64,000 nucleotides of DNA from positions 1,109,572 through 1,173,571 of the forward strand of contig CP130629.1 of the NCBI GenBank assembly GCA_030644725.1. Direction: 5' to 3'. The DNA is from Candidatus Electrothrix communis (GTDB taxonomy: Bacteria > Desulfobacterota > Desulfobulbia > Desulfobulbales > Desulfobulbaceae). The notes under the pieces were generated by a model, which saw only the letters and a program-made list of their open reading frames with translations, did not search any database and was not told the DNA's origin. Position 1 is the first letter of the stretch, and each line of letters begins with the position of its first letter. Position numbers and translations under genes: made by a program. Positions 61,502-64,000 of this stretch are shown piece after piece.

Positions 61502-63142
61502 TTAACAGGCGTACTTAATCCCCAGCCGCTTAGCCGCATCCGCATCATCAATGCCAAGGGCATCAGACATACCGATAGGCAGGCTCTGAGAACGACCAAG
61601 CGGAGCCATGATCTTCTTCATCTCCGTTTTGATGGAGGAGAAGGTGTCAGCAACCCGCTGGGCCACATCATCAGGATCCAAACGACGGAACAATTTCTCG
61701 TTCTGGCTGGTAATACCCTTGGGACAAATACCCACGTTACAGACATTACAGCGACCCATCTCATTGCCGAGACAGCCTGCACATGCCTGCATGATGTACT
61801 TGCCGATATGAACGCCTGAAGCACCGAGCATGATCAAGGCCATACCGTTCTGGGTCACATTACCGTTCTTACCCACACCGCCCGCAGCAAAGAGCGGAAT
61901 CTCGTTCTGGCGGCCTTGGGCAACCAGTTCCTGATAGCACTCTCGCAGATTGGAGGCAATAGGATGGCCTGTCGCATCCATAGAGACGTTATAGGCTGCA
62001 CCGGTTCCGCCATCAATACCGTCGATCAGTAAAGCCCCGGCATACGGATTACGAACCAGGTTATTGAGCACAGACTTGGCTGAAGTCGACCCAGAAATTT
62101 TCGGATACACCGGTACCCGGAAATTAAAAGCCATAGACATGGTCTGGATCATCTTCATAACACTCTCCTCAATGGAGTAGAGCGTCTGATGAACCGGCGG
62201 TGAAGGTAAATCAACACCTTCCGGTACCCCGCGCAATCGGGCAATGAGCTTGGAAACCTTGAACCACATCAGCAGGCCGCCATCACCGGGCTTGGCACCC
62301 TGGCCGTACTTGATCTCAATGGCTGCCGGATCGCATTGCATATCCGGAATAGCCCGGATAATCTCATCCCAGCCAAAATAACCGGACGCGATCTGAAGAA
62401 TGATGTATTTCAGGAACGGGCTCTTGAGAACCCACGGCGGACAACCGCCTTCACCGGTGGCCATGACCACGGGAATTCCCAGCACCTCGTTACAATACGC
62501 CACACCCTGGAGCAGGCCCAGCCACATATTGGGCGACAGCGCACCAAAGGACATGGAGCCGATCACAAAGGGAAAGATTTCCCGAGTCGGCGGAATCCAC
62601 TCGCCCGAGGCCTTGCGGCGAAGAAATTCTTCCGGCGGCAGTACCCGTCCCAAGATGGTATTGGTGCTGAACTCATGCCGGCCCGCATCCAGAGCAGGAT
62701 CGGTGAGCATGGAAATCCTACCAAAGGAAATACGGTCCAGGATAGTTTTCCCCGGAGCATTACGACGACCACCGCGCTTCCAGGAATCTCCTTTCTGGTC
62801 CATATGAAAACGGGAACGATGCTCGTTCTGATTAGGCACCGGACCAATGGCCTCATTAGGACAGACCGAGGAACACATGCCGCAACCTATGCACATCTTG
62901 TCTACTTCGGTATTCTGGCGAATGCCGACAAAATGACGGTAGTCATTGCCGCGCTTCTTCTTGAGGATATCCAGCTTGGGCACCCTCTGTCTGCGGTAGG
63001 TCAGGTAAATAGCCTGCTTAGGACAGACCGCTGTACACTGCCCGCACAGGGTGCAGCGATCCTCACGGTGCTCTATAATCCAGGGCAGATCGCTATAGGT
63101 CAGGCTGCTTGGCTGAGTGTAAACTGATCGAACTGAGACCAT
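61502..63142 (-). CDS. glutamate synthase FMN/Fe-S domain protein (GltB2 type)
   Basis: 546 aa. Two N-terminal [4Fe-4S] motifs (CTLCGQCTAVCPKQ, CIGCGMCSSVCPNE) precede the FMN-binding glutamate synthase barrel: FPFVIGSMSFGALSPNMWLG, KYGQGAKPGDGG, LIDGIDGGTGAAYNVSMD, and the 3Fe-4S type Cys (CNVGICPKGITSQ). It makes glutamate from 2-oxoglutarate and ammonia delivered from GltB1. It overlaps gltB1 by 43 bp; an internal start would shorten that overlap. Confidence 0.95.
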   Translation of the reverse strand: MVSVRSVYTQPSSLTYSDLPWIIEHREDRCTLCGQCTAVCPKQAIYLTYRRQRVPKLDILKKKRGNDYRHFVGIRQNTEVDKMCIGCGMCSSVCPNEAIGPVPNQNEHRSRFHMDQKGDSWKRGGRRNAPGKTILDRISFGRISMLTDPALDAGRHEFSTNTILGRVLPPEEFLRRKASGEWIPPTREIFPFVIGSMSFGALSPNMWLGLLQGVAYCNEVLGIPVVMATGEGGCPPWVLKSPFLKYIILQIASGYFGWDEIIRAIPDMQCDPAAIEIKYGQGAKPGDGGLLMWFKVSKLIARLRGVPEGVDLPSPPVHQTLYSIEESVMKMIQTMSMAFNFRVPVYPKISGSTSAKSVLNNLVRNPYAGALLIDGIDGGTGAAYNVSMDATGHPIASNLRECYQELVAQGRQNEIPLFAAGGVGKNGNVTQNGMALIMLGASGVHIGKYIMQACAGCLGNEMGRCNVCNVGICPKGITSQNEKLFRRLDPDDVAQRVADTFSSIKTEMKKIMAPLGRSQSLPIGMSDALGIDDADAAKRLGIKYAC

Positions 63143-64000
63143 ATCTGAAGTTCCTTTCTTTCGGGTGGAATAATTACTGTGTGTTCACGCATGGGCTGAA
63201 AATCAAGGGAGGGGTCACGATCCGGAACCAAGGCCTCCACGCCGCACATCTCTGAAGCAATGGCCCAGGCACCGGGACGACCGCCGACTGTGGCAGGACG
63301 CAGTTTTTTTGCATCCATAGCCAGCATGCAGGTTTCATCGGGCAGGGTGCCGATAATCGCATTAGGGCCGTCAATAATCAGACGACGGCAGGCAGTGCGC
63401 AAGCCCTTAAGAAAATCTCCCTGAGGATGAGCATTTAGCTCTTCTGTTTTCAGCGGGGTGATGACATGCTTATAGGCAGCCAAGGGTAACCCGAGTTTCT
63501 TGGTCACATAATGGAGAATATGGGCAAAGACCTCAGAGTCAGACTGATAGCCCATGTAACCGGGAATTTTTTTACCTTCCAGCCATTCTTTGATCGGCAC
63601 AAAGGCACTGTTCTCACCATTGGTCATGGTGGCAATGCCCTGAATAAAGAAAGGATGACAGGCATAGAGATTAATACCATAGTTGGTGTTCTGCCGTCCC
63701 TGGGCCATAACCACTCGGGCCTTGATGCGGTCATCGTTCAGACCAAGGGCATCACCCACTTGCAAGGGCCAACCCACTTCTTTGATGGTCACAACATCGG
63801 ACCAGAAAGAAAAGATGGTCAGATCATTGCCATGCTCTTCGCCGTTCTTGCGGAGAAAGAGACGGGTCTGCATTAATCGCTCTTCCAGCTCCTCGGTGGT
63901 CAGGCCGTCCGGCTTATTGTACACCCGAACAATATACTGATAGCGATCCTTGGCTTCGACAAGATCAGCATTCACCTTAAAGCGGTGATCATAATCCTGC
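63100..64000 (-). CDS. glutamate synthase amidotransferase protein (GltB1 type), partial
   Basis: Reads through the right edge (HRFKVNADLVEAKDRY continues upstream), so the N-terminus and its catalytic Cys2 are outside. The visible ~300 residues are class II glutamine amidotransferase-like: MTNGENSAFVPIKEWLEGK, MGYQSDSEVFAHILHYVTKK, IDGPNAIIGTLPDETCMLAM. It supplies ammonia to GltB2, whose gene follows with an overlap. Together with 57848-60205 it forms a three-gene glutamate synthase interrupted by two accessory genes. Confidence 0.85.
   Translation of the reverse strand, partial: QDYDHRFKVNADLVEAKDRYQYIVRVYNKPDGLTTEELEERLMQTRLFLRKNGEEHGNDLTIFSFWSDVVTIKEVGWPLQVGDALGLNDDRIKARVVMAQGRQNTNYGINLYACHPFFIQGIATMTNGENSAFVPIKEWLEGKKIPGYMGYQSDSEVFAHILHYVTKKLGLPLAAYKHVITPLKTEELNAHPQGDFLKGLRTACRRLIIDGPNAIIGTLPDETCMLAMDAKKLRPATVGGRPGAWAIASEMCGVEALVPDRDPSLDFQPMREHTVIIPPERKELQIWSQFDQFTLSQAA

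Overview
The window looks like a chromosomal contig of a Gram-negative anaerobe, most plausibly a Desulfobacterota (Desulfobulbales-like) bacterium. The hints are outer-membrane proteins and lipoproteins, a split 'archaeal-type' glutamate synthase (separate amidotransferase, FMN/Fe-S and GXGXG-GltD fusion genes), a nuo cluster that begins at nuoD, a 2[4Fe-4S] ferredoxin, and a small dual-CxxC protein of a type I associate with this group. The assignment is inference. No rRNA, tRNA or CRISPR array was seen.

Layout. 0-5 kb: a frameshifted IS91-type transposase, an orphan integron attC-like site, and a type I restriction remnant (5'-truncated hsdS plus intact hsdR, no hsdM). 5-10 kb: a hydrolase-like lipoprotein, a ferredoxin, umuDC and a small membrane protein. 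9.9-13.9 kb: a rearranged patch with a duplicated glutaminyl-cyclotransferase gene, an insertion sequence with 14-bp terminal inverted repeats and a nonsense-mutated transposase, a truncated second transposase and an ABC-transporter gene fragment. 13.9-22.1 kb: an envelope cluster with two caspase-fold (C14) proteins, DUF4384, TPR and OmpA-like proteins, a small lipoprotein and a beta-barrel. The second caspase ends in 13 tandem 48-bp repeats. 22-35.7 kb: housekeeping genes (recJ, glmS, nudix, pyrE, ilvC/ilvY, MOSC, CZB) interrupted by a Septu-like ptuAB defence pair.

36-47.9 kb: nuoD-H-I-J-K-L-M-N (membrane arm plus quinone-site subunits of complex I). It carries an unknown 84-aa ORF between nuoH and nuoI, and Uma2, a nuclease-like protein and an alkaline phosphatase between nuoL and nuoM. 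48-54.3 kb: valS followed by a 2.9-kb island bounded by a perfect 32-bp direct repeat of the valS 3' end. The island carries a winged-helix/PD-(D/E)xK-like protein, an AAA ATPase and a TOPRIM (DUF3226-like) gene with two in-frame stops. What looks like the original valS terminator lies just beyond the second repeat copy. 54.3-64 kb: a small lipoprotein, a DUF4197 protein, prfC, and the minus-strand glutamate synthase operon, interrupted by a Fic-like protein lacking its catalytic His and a nuclease-like small protein. The operon runs off the right edge.

The strongest candidate for an undescribed system is the valS-linked ATPase/TOPRIM/nuclease island, a small accessory cassette at a tRNA-synthetase 3' end. 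Next are the attC-like site beside hsdS, the repeat-tailed caspase, and the UGA plus hairpin ending the dual-CxxC protein.
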